64,000 nt of DNA from Ascochyta rabiei (Eukaryota > Ascomycota > Dothideomycetes > Pleosporales > Didymellaceae). How positions within the stretch are numbered: position 1 is the first letter of the stretch; each line of letters starts with the position of its first letter. Of this stretch, positions 22,301 through 33,722 are shown piece by piece. The position numbers and the translations under genes are program-made. The stretch covers positions 1,178,001 through 1,242,000 of the forward strand of contig NC_082417.1 in the NCBI RefSeq assembly GCF_004011695.2. Direction: 5' to 3'. Below the pieces are notes generated by a model. It searched no databases. It saw nothing but the letters and a program-made list of their open reading frames with translations, and was not told where the DNA came from.

Positions 22301-24732
22301 ACCTCCTCGTGTTCAGCAATACAGTGTACGGCCCGACTGTTCGCGGTTTTGCTTTTGCTGCATTCAAAGCGCTTTCATGTCCGGCATGCCGATCCAGGCC
22401 CACTGCAATCATCTTTTAGACGCCGTCGCCGCCGCTGCAGGCAACATCCAGGCAGTCTCGACGTCGCAAGTATAGCCGAGAAGCTATGCGGTGGACACGC
22501 TTTGCACCATCCGGGACGTGTTCGGCCACGGATACCCTTTCGCAGTTCCTGCCCGAGCACGCTGGGAACTTGGTGATGCTGAGACGTCACCAGCATGGTA
22601 GGCCTGTCTCCCGCAGTGAGAATGATCTACAGGGACCAAACCTCGGCCGCCGGAGACCGAGACAGAGAATTCTCGGGGCAAATCTTGATTTGCCTTCAAG
22701 GAGCATGCCGGTTTGAGCAGGGTTTTTACGAGGATACGGAAAACAGGCTGAAAGGCAACAAGGCCGAACGTCACACAACCCACTGCAGGTGGAGTCTCGC
22801 GTCCAACAGCTTTCACTTGCAACCTCCAGCTTCGCGCGGTCTCTTGTAGCCTTGCGCCGGCGAAAGTTGGCTTGTACTTTTCTTTCCGAGCCGGCAAGCG
22901 GTGAGATGGCATGTCTCCATCTCCTGTCCGGTCCACCGAACGTTCCTGAGAAGACCCACTAGGTTTTGCCTTGGCCAACGACGAACTAAATGCTGTAAAT
23001 CGTGACCACGAAAGACAGGTCGAGTGTTGTATCGCTGGAACGGAGCAATCTCGACAACTGTCCCAATGTTGCTTTGCAGCTCCGTGCAAGCGTCGACTCA
23101 CAACCATGGTACGCCATTGGTTCGTACCTGCAGAGACCACTCAACGACGGCTCCGTCGCGAACAATGGGCTTCGAGCAGCCGATGGTATGCAACCGAATG
23201 TGTGCTGGCGTCCGTTACATGTCACTATCAAGCCTTGGCAGATGAGGTTGATGGCACGGCCAATGACCGCTGCGCTATCTGCTGCAACGTTTCCAGGCAC
23301 CACCAGCAATCGCTCGTTGTCTACGTTGCATCTCCGAGTTTGTTGTTGCGTCGACACCTGTCTAATTGGCAATTTCCGGACCTTCAAATTCGCTCATGCC
23401 AAAACAGGAAGTGTAATAAGCGTGGCTTGGGGCGCTCGAGCCAATGACAACGCGATCGCAATTACTCTTTTTCTTCCCTCGCTGGGGACTTCACTAGTCA
23501 TAATGCATCCAAGTGTACTCATCACCGTTGTTGTGACAGGGTAGACCTGTCTATGACATCGGCATATTCGAGGCTCTGCATGTAACAGCAGGAACCAGCC
23601 ACGGCGCGATCCGGGTCCGTCTACTAAGCTGCCTCAACCTGTGGCTATACACGCGTACCTTGCGAATCCAGCGCCATGTATCCGCGACGCCAATTGTGCG
23701 GAGCCTCGTGCCTGAGGGTCACTCAAAACACCGTCTGTCGTCCCAACAAAGACTCTTCAGCAAGCGCTTACCACTCATGGGTCTTCTCAGCGATGCGCCT
23801 TCTCTCGGTCGCCTTCCGCTTCGCTTGTTAGGGATGGCCGTGAGATGGGTCGCTTTGTTCTCCACGAACCAGATGCGGGGAGTCTAGTGCATCTGAAACT
23901 AGCCTCGCCTGTCCAAAACGGCAGGATGCAGCTCAGCTGAAAACGGCCAGAATCTGGACTGATCAATGCACGCAACGACTTCGTCACGTCTCCCCCTTCA
24001 CATGTCAAGTGAGAAACGAAAGAGCTTGCAAGCAACTGAGGGCCTCCCTACAGGCGTGCAAATGCCCAACAGCTGCGACAACGAAACGCGAGGTCTGCGG
24101 TAGGCGTGCCTAGGAATCATCACCACCAAGCACAACCTCGATTGCTCGAGACTTGCCTGCAGCTTCGACCCTGCATGAGCTGAAGTCGCTACCAGAACGG
24201 CTACACGCTCCGTCGTTGTGGAGATACTGTGCTTTCGGTAGCTGAGCAAGCCGTTTTCTAACGCGTAATGTAATCTTGGTGGCAGCCCTCAGTGCTGGTA
24301 TTCCAAGATTACCGGTAGCGCGCGTTGAGCACAGCGTCCCCTCCAGACTTCGCAGCCACCACTTCACACATCATCGATGCTATAGTCATGCAGTCGATTC
24401 CTACATACAACCACGTTATGATATTAACAATGTCCGCTTCGAATAGTCAACGAAACAGCTGTTCAACGGGCTCTGCACAGGCGATGGTGGCCCACCAGCG
24501 TTAATACTCCTAAGCGACTACATGTCAACCATGGAGCCGCAAGCAAGACTGAGCGCGCGTGACCCACGACCCTCTTCTCGGTGCCTTCCAGTTTCCATGA
24601 GCATCGAAAAAGCCAACGACATACCATCCACATCGCCCTCGAATCTCATCTCCATCAGGATCTTTGCGTCCCAGCCACAAGGTTACCATACAAAACTGCC
24701 TAACCCTTCTTGTACATCTTTCACCTCCCAAC

Positions 24733-25044
24733 ATGTCCGAGCTCTGCACTATCCCACCACTCGCCCATCAAATTTCCCCGGTCCTGCACACAGCGGTCGA
24801 CTTCGGTCACAAATCGGGCATCGGTATCGGTATCATCTAACGCGCGGCGACAGGCGCAGCCCGGACCAGCACTCTACCAATGGAGGAGCATAAACACGGC
24901 ATCGAGCACGGTCAGATCAGAGCCGAGAACGTCAAAACGCGCGAAAGAGCTCATATGTTCGCGCTTATACTTGCCATGGGAATAGCACGCAGTACACTCA
25001 AACGACTAGATGACCAGAAGACGAATTACCTATTCTGTAGGTAA
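24733..25044 (+). pseudogene. small protein-like reading frame with one in-frame stop
   Basis: From the ATG at 24733 the frame reads 35 codons (MSELCTIPPLAHQISP...), meets TAA at 24838-24840, then continues open in the same frame to TAA at 25042. The second part, with MEEHKHGIEHGQIRAENVK and RAHMFALILAMGIARS, has a natural-looking residue mix. The stop could be a nonsense change (CAA to TAA, a RIP-type CpA transition). It could also lie inside a tiny intron; a GTATCG donor at 24824, a CTAAC branch and a CAG ending at 24859 exist, but 36 nt is very short for an intron. I do not recognise the family. Confidence 0.35.
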
Positions 25045-27367
25045 GCGCTAGACTACATACAGGTGCATAAGGAAACAAAGAACACAGCGTCGCGGCGTGT
25101 CTCCAGGCGCCACGTCGCGACGATCTTTGCATACCTGCCTCCATCACGCAACGGAGCGTCCGGTGTTGCCGGTTGTGTACCGAGTCTGGAAGTCGATTGG
25201 TTGAGCGCTTGGAAAGCTTGGGAGCCATCAGCGCTACCTGACTAGACCTGCAGTGGGGATGCACCATCTCTGATTCTTTGTTCACATGGCATGCCGGCGC
25301 AAAATGGGCTACGGAGTCACTGGGCATGGCAAGCGTCGGCCATACCCGGAGTAGTAGCCCTCGAGTTTGGTCATGAGGTGGTGTACCTAGATCCGGTAGG
25401 TGAGCCAGCCGAAGCTGTTAGTTTCCACCAAGGCGTTGCCACTCAACGAATCAAGCTCTTACGACAGCAACGTCACGCCAGCTACCATCGCCAACGTCTG
25501 CTCCCGGCTCTTGCTGCCGTGCTGCTGTGGTCTGTCCACACGCCAAAAACCCCCGCAGACCGATCACTCGGCCACCGCTCCCGATCGATGATACACGTCT
25601 TGCATGCACTAATGCACACACGTCTGCGCCCCCACGATCTCCAGAGCTTGGGGAAGGGACCGTCCCAGATGTCCGCCCAATAGCCCCATCATCGACGATC
25701 GCTGCCAAGCTCGTTCCGTCGCAACATCGTCAGCTCGATTCGCGGCCGCTGCGAAGGGATCGAAGTGCTCGTTCCGGTAGTGGGAGGTTGGGCTGGGGAT
25801 CAGACTCGCTGTGTGACGCTCAGGATGATGTTGTTCTGATCTTGCACAATGTCATGTGTGGAGGAGTTGCGTTACGAGGTATACGCACGTAATCTCCTCA
25901 TGTCCGGACAGAAGAGGTACTCCCAGCCTTGCTCAACTCCGTGTGCAGTCGGGGTACAGAGGACTCGGCCGTTGGAAGCTTCATCTCTAACAGAAGTGCC
26001 GGCGAGATGCCTACCCCGTGGTCGTATACAGAATGCCAACTTCTGCCCTCTGCTCGTCGTTAAACAGAGACTTCGTGTGCGGGCTCAGCATGTACAACCC
26101 TCAACCAGACAGCCCTCGACATCACCCTAACAGAAAGAAAGCAGCCCGCCTGCCCTGCAAATCGTATTCTGCATCCCACACACACGACCGATCCCAGCAA
26201 CAACCCCAACCCTCTCCCATCAACATGCCGCAAACCCGCTTGAGACCAGACTAAGCAAACCTACCCGCCACCGCATGTCTAGAGGCGTAATGGCACGCAG
26301 ATAGCCCTTTCTTCTCACGTAATCGCAGCCCGGTCCAGTGCTTCTAGATCTCGCAGGATGCGGGCTTGTGGATGTGTTGGGATCGCTGTGTGTTGCGCTG
26401 CTCTGTGCTGGGCTTTTGCAGGCTTGCACGGTATTGTACTGTGCTGATTCACGGTTCTGAGATTCGCGGTCCTGAGATTCACTGCACCGCACCGCACCGC
26501 ACTGCACTGCACCGCATCCTCTCACGTCCAACCACACAACCTCACCTTCGAAATCGAACATGAATACATCACGTAACGCAGATCCCCCTGCTTTCCTGTC
26601 AACGCAATCCCCACCCTGCGTCTGCGACCAGGCTTCAATCGCCCCAAGCAGCAAATGCCCCGTGCCACATTGCACAATGCAGATGATGCCTCAGCGTCGA
26701 TGGCGACGAGACTTGTTGTCGGCGGTCGGGGTGCGGTGCAATGTGATACAGGGCAGTGTGACGCGATGCCGTGCGATGCAGGGTGTGGGTCGCGGATGCT
26801 CGGACGTGGCGCGGTTGCACTGCAGGCGTGACGTTGGCGTTATAGCGGGGGTGGATGGATGGGATGTCGTGAGCGCTGTGTGAGAGTAGTTGGTAAGAGT
26901 GGAATGTGAGAGTGGATGGGTGGGGCTGTGTGTGGTTTTTGCTACTGGTGGTGTGAGGTTGTCTGTGTAATGAGGAGGTTTGTTGGCTTGAGTCGTTCTG
27001 ATGGAAGAAGGTTAAGGTGGGTTAGGGTTCAGATGGGATGGGTGGTGGGAGTACGGAGTCATGGGCTGGTGTGTTGATGTCTTTTGATATCATTTGAGGA
27101 CCACTGCCATTGTGTTGTTTGACTGTAGTGAGCACTGTACGAGTTTGGCAATTTCGTGCTAATTCTAGCTGAAACATCATGTCCGGAGTGACTTTATAGA
27201 TGGGAGAATATTGGGATGGGAGGTTCTGGCTCTGATGTGATGCACGTCAATGAACTGTAAAGTCGATACATAATCTTCAATCAAGCCAGGAGGCATTTTC
27301 CATCACGCGTTGTAAAAAAGAACAGACGTTTGACCAAATCTTACCAAAATCTTAACCTAGACAATAT

Positions 27368-29310
27368 TCACCGAGAAAACGCCTCAACATCCAAATCTCA
27401 CCTCGTCCATGTCCCCGCCCTCGCACGCTCACTGACCTCGCTCCGCACAGATTCACACAGAGCCCCCGGCCCACACACGACAACGCCAATGCGCTCCCAT
27501 CCCGCGCTTTCCTCACGCACAAGCAAGCTCTCGATATCTAACCTCTCGCCGACACGGATGTGCTTCTCCGCCACATTGTCAAGCGCTGGACGCACGTCGT
27601 CAACTAGGCCCTGGCTTCTCGTTTTGATGCTCCAATGGAGGGAGATATTGGCGTAATGTGATTAAAGGGGAGTAGGGCAGTTATGCCTATCCCGCCTGCT
27701 ATTAGTACCAGGCGGTCGGTGAGCAGGACCGGGGTGGGGGTGGTGTTGGCGTAGGGTCCATCGATGAGGGTGAGGAGCGAGGAGTGAGTCGAAAGGGTTT
27801 TCTGTTAGGCCGTGCGATTTGCGGATGTAGAGCGTTATACCTGGGAGGGTTGTACGCGGGCTGGCCGAAGCATGGGCGCGGACTGTAGTTATAGTGCCAG
27901 TTTCTTCGATGTCAAGCGTTGGTTCGTGCTCTGAGCTTGAGGATGAGGTAACGGAAGGGAGGCTGCAGGTGAGGAGCGTGGTTGGGATGATACTAAATGG
28001 GTGGTTCTCCCACGGGCGCAGGGGGTTGAGTGTGGGGAAGTATGCGTTTGTGTGTCTCCCCGGCGTTGCATGCCACCAGATACCTTTGACGTCGATGCGC
28101 ACAATATCATCAGTCATGCGCGTCACTTTCGCTCTGCGCATACCATTCTTAAGCACTCGAGCGACTCGTGCGCCGCGGTCGAAGAACCACACGCCACACG
28201 CTGCGTAGAGCCAGAACTCGTATCCCAGCGCCTGCTGAAGAGAAGCTCCACGTAATACCATGAGCCGACGAGAACGAAGACTGCGAGAATAATGTGCATG
28301 ATGAGGAAGGTTTTTCTTGCTAACTATTGGGGAACCAGGTATTGGAAGGGGATTGAAAAGCGGTAGCCCGCGGCCGTGAGGGCAACGTTGAGGACGAGGA
28401 AGAAGATAACGTACCATGCCTGACCGAGGGTGGGCACGTTGCCGAGGGAGAAGGGAAGGGCGCGGACGTGGTAGGTCCCAACGAGAGAGGGCCAGACGAA
28501 GCGTGGTTTGAGCGTGTTGAGGATGGACGTCATGTATGGGAAATGGCTGATATAGGTGACGAGGATTGGAGTCGCAAAGCCGACGACTAGGAGGATAACC
28601 CTGGCTCCATATTAGCTTGTGTTCTCCGACCAGACGTGAGGATGCCGCAATATCCAATACAGACGACGAAGCCTTGAGTACCTCCCAAGATCCGAGAAAG
28701 TGTGGATACGTAAACATGCAAAAGCAACGGTGTGTGCACTCACCCATGTCTCGAATGCGTTCTCTCTACATTTTCAAAATACTCCAAAGTACCTCTCGTC
28801 GATTCCCATGTCTCCTCGTCAAAGGCCGCCGTGAAATCGAGCATCTCATCTCCCTCTAGCAGTCTGCTTGGACGCTCAGATTGTTCAATCTGGACCAACG
28901 TCTCCTGGTAAGTCCACCTAGGCTGCACACCCGTAAGCGTCCCCGTGACCCTCTCGCTCCAGTACTTTTCGAGCTTCCACGGCGCGATTTCTGTGCAGGT
29001 ACTGCTGATGAGTTGGCGAGTGTGGTCAGCCAGGGTGTGTCGCTCGCATAGCATTCGGGCGATGTTGCGCCTTGACCTTGGGAGTGTGCTCCGGAGGCGT
29101 GATCATGGCCAGAACATCCCAGCATTGCGCTGGAGAAGATGTCTCGACATGCAAAGGCACAGTTAGGATTGTACACCAACGGTCTTCAGTATGTTTTTCA
29201 ACGGAGGGAGGAAGTAGACGAAGGTACTGACTTGAGATTGGGTACCCAATTAGTGCTGATGTGGTATTCGACAGCGCGGGGATGAGGAGGCTCTGCAACC
29301 TCGTTCTCAT
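27368..29310 (-). pseudogene. ferric reductase (FRE-type) pseudogene
   Basis: Relics of a ferric/cupric reductase lie in order on the minus strand. Recognisable pieces are the N-terminus from the ATG at 29310 (ALIGYPIS), CAFACRDIFSSAML, PECYASDTPWLTTLA, APWKLEKYWSER, ESTRGTLEYFENVERTHSRHG, transmembrane segments around 28324-28600, an FAD-site motif NHPFSIIP (about 27987-28004) and an NAD-site motif AGGIGIT (about 27679-27699). Breaks include frameshifts near 29010, 27800 and 27660, a stop at 28324-28326, loss of the central bis-heme helices between there and RKTFLIMHIILAVF, and a TGA at 27398-27400 just before the usual C-terminal EAFS end. The family moves electrons across the plasma membrane to reduce Fe(III) before uptake. 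This copy cannot encode an active enzyme. Confidence 0.88.
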
Positions 29311-30279
29311 GATGACGGTGTTGTTGATGTTCACTAGACCAGACCGGAGAGCTTGTCGAACATCGGAACCACAGCGTTAAGGACTGTCTGCTATAAGGTT
29401 TATCTTCATGACACCGAGCGACGTCCAGCGTGCCCGGTAGTGTGCGCCATGGTGCTCTTGAAGTCCCTGTATAGAACCAAACCACTTGCGAAGAATCAAT
29501 TTGCTCATCTACGCCATTCGCACCTTCGCTCCAGGCCGACAAATTAGTGCGAAGGTATGGAGTAGCAATATCATGTAAAGATGTTCCGAAAGTACTGGCG
29601 TCTCGGAATGTGCTCGAAATGTGCTCGAAACTAGCTCAGCTGCAGCGTTTGGCGTTGCTTAGCTGTACATCAACAATAATCTTGAAGTCCCGTTGTGCTT
29701 ATCTTGAGAGTCACCTTCCTGGTTGCGAGTCTGGACTTGTCTACCTTTAGGCTTAGTGGATGTATATTGTTGACGTGGACGACCCTGTATGTAACAGTTC
29801 CGCCCCACGTAGCGTCTTGAACAGACGCCATGCGCATCACAAATCTGACTGAATCTTAGCAAACGGAGTGCCACCAGGTCACAAGGACGAGATCTAAGCT
29901 TGTATGGAAAGCTTCGTTGTATTTGGGCATGTCCTCGGAACAAGTACGAAGCGTGCCTGCAAGGTGTGCAACTGTAGACAAGAAGCAGATAAAGACGGAA
30001 AAAACAAAATCCGAAGAACAACCAGGGTAAGGAAATGGGTATCTCGAGACAGAATATACAAGGACGTGAAACGCGTCGCTCCCACCGACCGTAACGCCCT
30101 GTCGTAGTCGTCGAGCTTTGGGCATGTCCTATGCCCGCCCAGTGGATCAGTCGCCTCAAGTCCAACCGAAAACGCCGTAGCATGCAACCGAAAGGAAACC
30201 CGCATCGTAAGTGCATAGCCATGCACTGTCAAGTTGATTGACATCGTCGTTCGTACGTAGTAAGACATGGAGAGATGCC
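29311..30279. other. intergenic between reductase relic and MAF1
   Basis: No gene is supported. Minus-strand frames between 29659 and 30268 overlap in several phases and match no family. The part near 30280 is probably the 3' UTR of MAF1. Confidence 0.5.
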
Positions 30280-31377
30280 CTAGAGCTCCATGCGATCCAT
30301 GATGCCCTCGCTCATGGTGCGTACGCCACTCCTCCTACGTCTGTGCATCTCTACCAGACTCTCTACGTCGCTATCGCCTTCACTCTCGTAGTAGTCAGCA
30401 TCCATGCTCATCTCACGGATGGGAACGAATCTGTCCTGATCCGCATCGACAACATCGCCGGGGTGGTCGATGACCATATTGTCTAGCTCGTCGCTGTCGC
30501 CATACGCTTCAAGACCCTTGCGCGCGCGATCGCCAAGCCAGTACTCGGCTCGCTTGCGCGATCCAGCGTTGGTACTCGACTCGAAGTTGGACTGCTTGAA
30601 CTTGCTCATAAGCGACATCGACATGCTGGGACTTGGCGAGAGGGCAGAGATGCCACGCAGGTAAAAGTAGCTCACGCGCTTGCGATCGCGATTGTACAGG
30701 AAGAAGTGGTGGCTCCAGATGGCGCCATCATCGGCGAAAGGGTCGTCTGACGGCTCCCAGGCGTAGTACTCGCAGTTGACCATGTCCATCTCGCTGTCGA
30801 GCAGCTGCCAAGATCTAGGACTCCATATCGGTGAGCCGAGTGGTGTGACGGCGCCTGCGGGCAGACCGGCAGAGTAGACCTGAGGGCGCAGATAGTACAT
30901 GGTCTGGTCGATCTTGTGCATGAAGCTCTGCTGGGTTTCGCGGCGGAACTCGTCAGGATTCAAGGTGTTCGCAAAGTCGTAGTCGATGTGTGTCGCGTTC
31001 AATGTCGCGATGAGATAAGCGAACGAGTGTCGATTCGAAGCCTCGTTGAAGCTGCCGAAAGGCGTGTCCCTTTCGACATCTATGTCGTCGGCGAACTGCG
31101 CAGCCGATTGCTCAGATAAGCCTGCAATAGCCGCGAGATGGTCCTTGTGCCTGGCCTCGAGCGTGTTCTCGATGCGCTTGTATAGTTTCTTATCGCTGCC
31201 AGCTGCTTTTACGGTCCAGAGATCGCATCCACCGATAATGGCGGTGTCTTGGGTGTCGAAGTTTAGGGCGAGGTTGACCTCGTGTAGTGCGCACAAATCA
31301 AGGTACTGCGGATTGCTCGGTTAGTTACATCATCGCACGTCTGAGCGCGTCGAGCCGCATCAAACACACACCTTCAT
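30280..31377 (-). CDS. MAF1: MAF1, repressor of RNA polymerase III
   Basis: Exon 1 is only 6 nt (31372-31377, ATG AAG). A 66-bp intron (GTGTGT...CGCAG) precedes exon 2 at 30280-31305, giving about 343 residues. Conserved MAF1 blocks are visible in order: YLDLCALHEVNLALNFDTQD, IIGGCDLWTVKAAGSDKKLY, then FAYLIATLNATHIDYDFAN, LRPQVYSAGLPAG and the C-terminal SHHFFLYNRDRKRVSYFYLR. Family members bind Pol III in the nucleus and shut down tRNA and 5S transcription under stress; they are controlled by phosphorylation. The Ser-rich C-terminal tail after residue 240 would suit that, as inference. The 6-nt first exon is easily missed by gene finders. Confidence 0.96.
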
Positions 31378-32522
31378 CGTGTCGGATTGGGTTCCTTGCT
31401 ATCGCTGAAGTGTGCGGATGATGACACGACTACCTCTGCGATGAGCGTGGCTTCGTGTCGGCGTGCCGAAGCTGCTGACTGGGTGGGCGCTCCTTTATCG
31501 TGGGGTGGGCCTGCGCGAGCCGATGCAACAGATGGCAACAACTCCAGGCTGGCTGCAGAGAGGTGAGGATTCTGTTGGAACGGCCAGACAGTGGTCTAGC
31601 AGGCAATGGACATGTAGTTATCGTGGTGGTGGTGGTGGTGGTGGTGGTGGTGGTGGTGTGAGAGGCTGATTGCGTCGTACGTCGTCGAAGAGCGGTCGGA
31701 GCTGCCTTGGCAGAAGCTAAAAGCGGCGTGCCGGCATGGGGTCGGGTTGCCTTTCCTGATTGGTGGCTGGTTCGAGAACAGCCGACAGGGCCGTCACTCC
31801 TCGACCAACGACATGTAGTGACGGTCGGAATGGGACGGCGAGAGACGGTGAGTGGTGCTGCGGGACAGTGTTAGTGGTTTGGTCTGTTGCGACCATGTGG
31901 AGAGGCGCAGCGAGCACATGGAGAGCAGGACAGTAACATTGGTTGCCTGATGACGAACTCTCGAAGAGCTCGGCAACGATGGATTGCACAGATGATAGGG
32001 TTCTGGGAAAAGGACCAGTGTTGGTCCGAACCGCTTGCTGTCACATTTGTTTGGAGTGCAGTGCGCTGACGTGTAGAGTCTGTGGCTAGAGGGTTGAGCT
32101 TGTTAGACCAGCGACCGAAGGAGATTGAGAAAGAGAAAGAGAAAGAGAAAGGGAGAGCCAAAGGAGCGATCTCGATAGCATGACATTGTGATCACGTTCG
32201 AGTCCCACAGACCGCTAGTGCCAAACCTGCTGGGTCGAGCGGTGCGCGCGAGGCTGCGTATAGTTGTAGTAGATAGAGTACAGCCATAGTCATCCGCGTG
32301 TCACGGCGGGATGACTGGTGGTGCGTTCTCCAGTCGCCAAGTCCACAGCGCCGTATAACTCGGTGCTTCACGCGCCGTTGAGCGCTCCATGCTGTGCCTG
32401 TAGTGCTACAAGATGCCGCTGTCCTGCAGACGTCCCTTGAAGTCGTCTGCTTCCTGGTGCCGGGGGGCGACACGGTCAGTGAGGGTTCGTGCTTGCTCTC
32501 CAGACCGACGCACACGGACAGG
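31378..32522. other. intergenic with (GGT)n tract
   Basis: No gene is supported between MAF1 and the AP-1 sigma gene. A (GGT)n run of about 12 units sits at 31624-31660 and an AGAGAA-type purine run at 32125-32155. Short frames on both strands have no domain signal. Confidence 0.6.
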
Positions 32523-33235
32523 CTACATGATCTTCGAGTGGATGTCGTCCTCGGCCTGGACAGCGGAGGGCGTGTCAGCCACATGGCGCTCTGGGCGCGT
32601 GGGAGGACGAAGCTCAAGGGCCAATCTCGCTCACCTCCATGTCCTCCAGGCTGTCCTGCTGCCCTATGCAGCGCAGCACGTTCTTCTTGCTGCTCTCCTG
32701 CATCTCGCCGGCCAGCAGCAGCTCGTCGAGGATGAAGTAGGCCTTTTGGAAGTTGAAGATGATGTCGAGCTCGCACACGTTGCCGTAGTACTTGTCCATC
32801 TGCTCGACGTAGCGATGGACAATCTCGAGGGTGATGAGCTCATTGTCGGTCGAGTCGCAGCCGGCGATGAAGAAGAGCGAGGCGTAGCGGCGATATACGA
32901 TCTTGGTGTCTGGCAGAATGTGTGAGCCTAGCGAAGAGCTACCCCTGCGCGGACCCACCACCGACCTTTGTACTCGAGGAAGTTGCACATGCGCGTGCGG
33001 CGCGCGAGGACGAGCTGCGAGACGTCTTTGACGATCTTGGCCTTGTCTTTGGGCGCGAGCGTGGTGAACCACTTGGCCAGGCGCTGCGGGCGTCAGCAGG
33101 CGTTGGAGCCGTGTAGGGTGAGGCACAAACCACTTTGCCCTGCCGCGAGAGCAGGATGAGGTATCTGCCCAGCCATGTTAGCACGTGACTACACGCACAG
33201 GCGCAGTGCATGGGCTCTACTCACTTGATCGTCAT
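32523..33235 (-). CDS. APS1: AP-1 adaptor complex sigma subunit
   Basis: Five exons on the minus strand, 33225-33235, 33131-33164, 32966-33083, 32635-32909 and 32523-32555, give 156 residues, the usual length of the family. All junctions have GT-AG ends and consistent phase. The protein starts [20 protein letters not shown] and carries [74 protein letters not shown] and ends [10 protein letters not shown]. This is the small subunit of the clathrin adaptor AP-1, which sorts cargo at the trans-Golgi and endosomes. AP-1 is preferred over AP-2 or AP-3 because of the [11 protein letters not shown] segment and tail. The first two exons are 11 and 34 nt. Confidence 0.96.
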
Positions 33236-33722
33236 GGTGTGTGTGTGTGTGTGTGGGTGTGGGTGTGTGCGTGCTGTCCCGCAGTGTGTGCGGCTGTCGC
33301 TGTTGTGGTAATGCTCTCTCTGGACATGTTGCAGCTCGGCGGGCAGCGGCGGCGGGCAGCCGGGCGAGTCCAAGCACGCGCATCACCCCGCCACCATCGA
33401 CAGCAGCAGCAGGAGGAGGAGCAGCAGCAGCAGCAGCAACGTTCCTTGTGCGAATTTATAGTAGAACGCACAGGACAAGCTCACAACTACGAGTTCATCG
33501 TCCAGAATCCTGCCAACGATTCATGCAACGCCCACAGTCCCTGACCTGTAGACAGCACGCCAACAAATCGGTCGCTGACAAACTTCCCTTCACTCGAATT
33601 AATCAAGAAAGAACGCACACACCACAGTGTACAGTGTACACTGCACACCACGCTGCCTTTGGAGCAGACACCGAGAACTTCTCAGAGCACCTCGCCTGCT
33701 ATACCGAGCCACAATCGTCACC
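33236..33722. promoter_or_regulatory. bidirectional intergenic promoter region with GT and CAG repeats
   Basis: These 487 bp separate two divergently transcribed genes, the AP-1 sigma subunit and the ligase modifier. The region holds a (GT)n run at 33237-33262 directly before the sigma start codon and a CAG/AGG-type run at about 33400-33440. No open frame here looks real. Shared promoter function is inferred from the divergent arrangement. Confidence 0.55.

Larger units (their letters stand above)
19949..27367. other. gene-poor tract rich in simple repeats
   Basis: Over 7 kb without a confidently supported gene. It holds several minisatellites listed separately, CACCGCACCGCA-type runs near 26485-26520, and many short frames on both strands of similar length and no recognisable domain. 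A small interrupted frame at 24733-25044 is the only stretch that reads like protein. Parts of the leftmost 500 bp probably form the promoter of the serine/proline-rich gene. Confidence 0.55.

Noticed and set aside
22072..22302. AEKIAEKI repeat protein on the minus strand
   Set aside because: It is a translation of the 12-bp tandem repeat; the opposite strand is equally open, and no start context or structured flank is present.
22986..23544. Overlapping frames of 133 (minus) and 180 (plus) residues
   Set aside because: They lie on opposite strands of the same DNA with no known motif. The plus frame begins at GTG, not ATG.
29659..30268. 187-residue minus-strand frame downstream of MAF1
   Set aside because: Three phases overlap here and none has a recognisable domain; it more likely covers MAF1 3' UTR and spacer.
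32160..32215. Possible tRNA B-box (GTTCGAGTCC) near 32194
   Set aside because: No matching A-box or cloverleaf could be folded from the flanking sequence.
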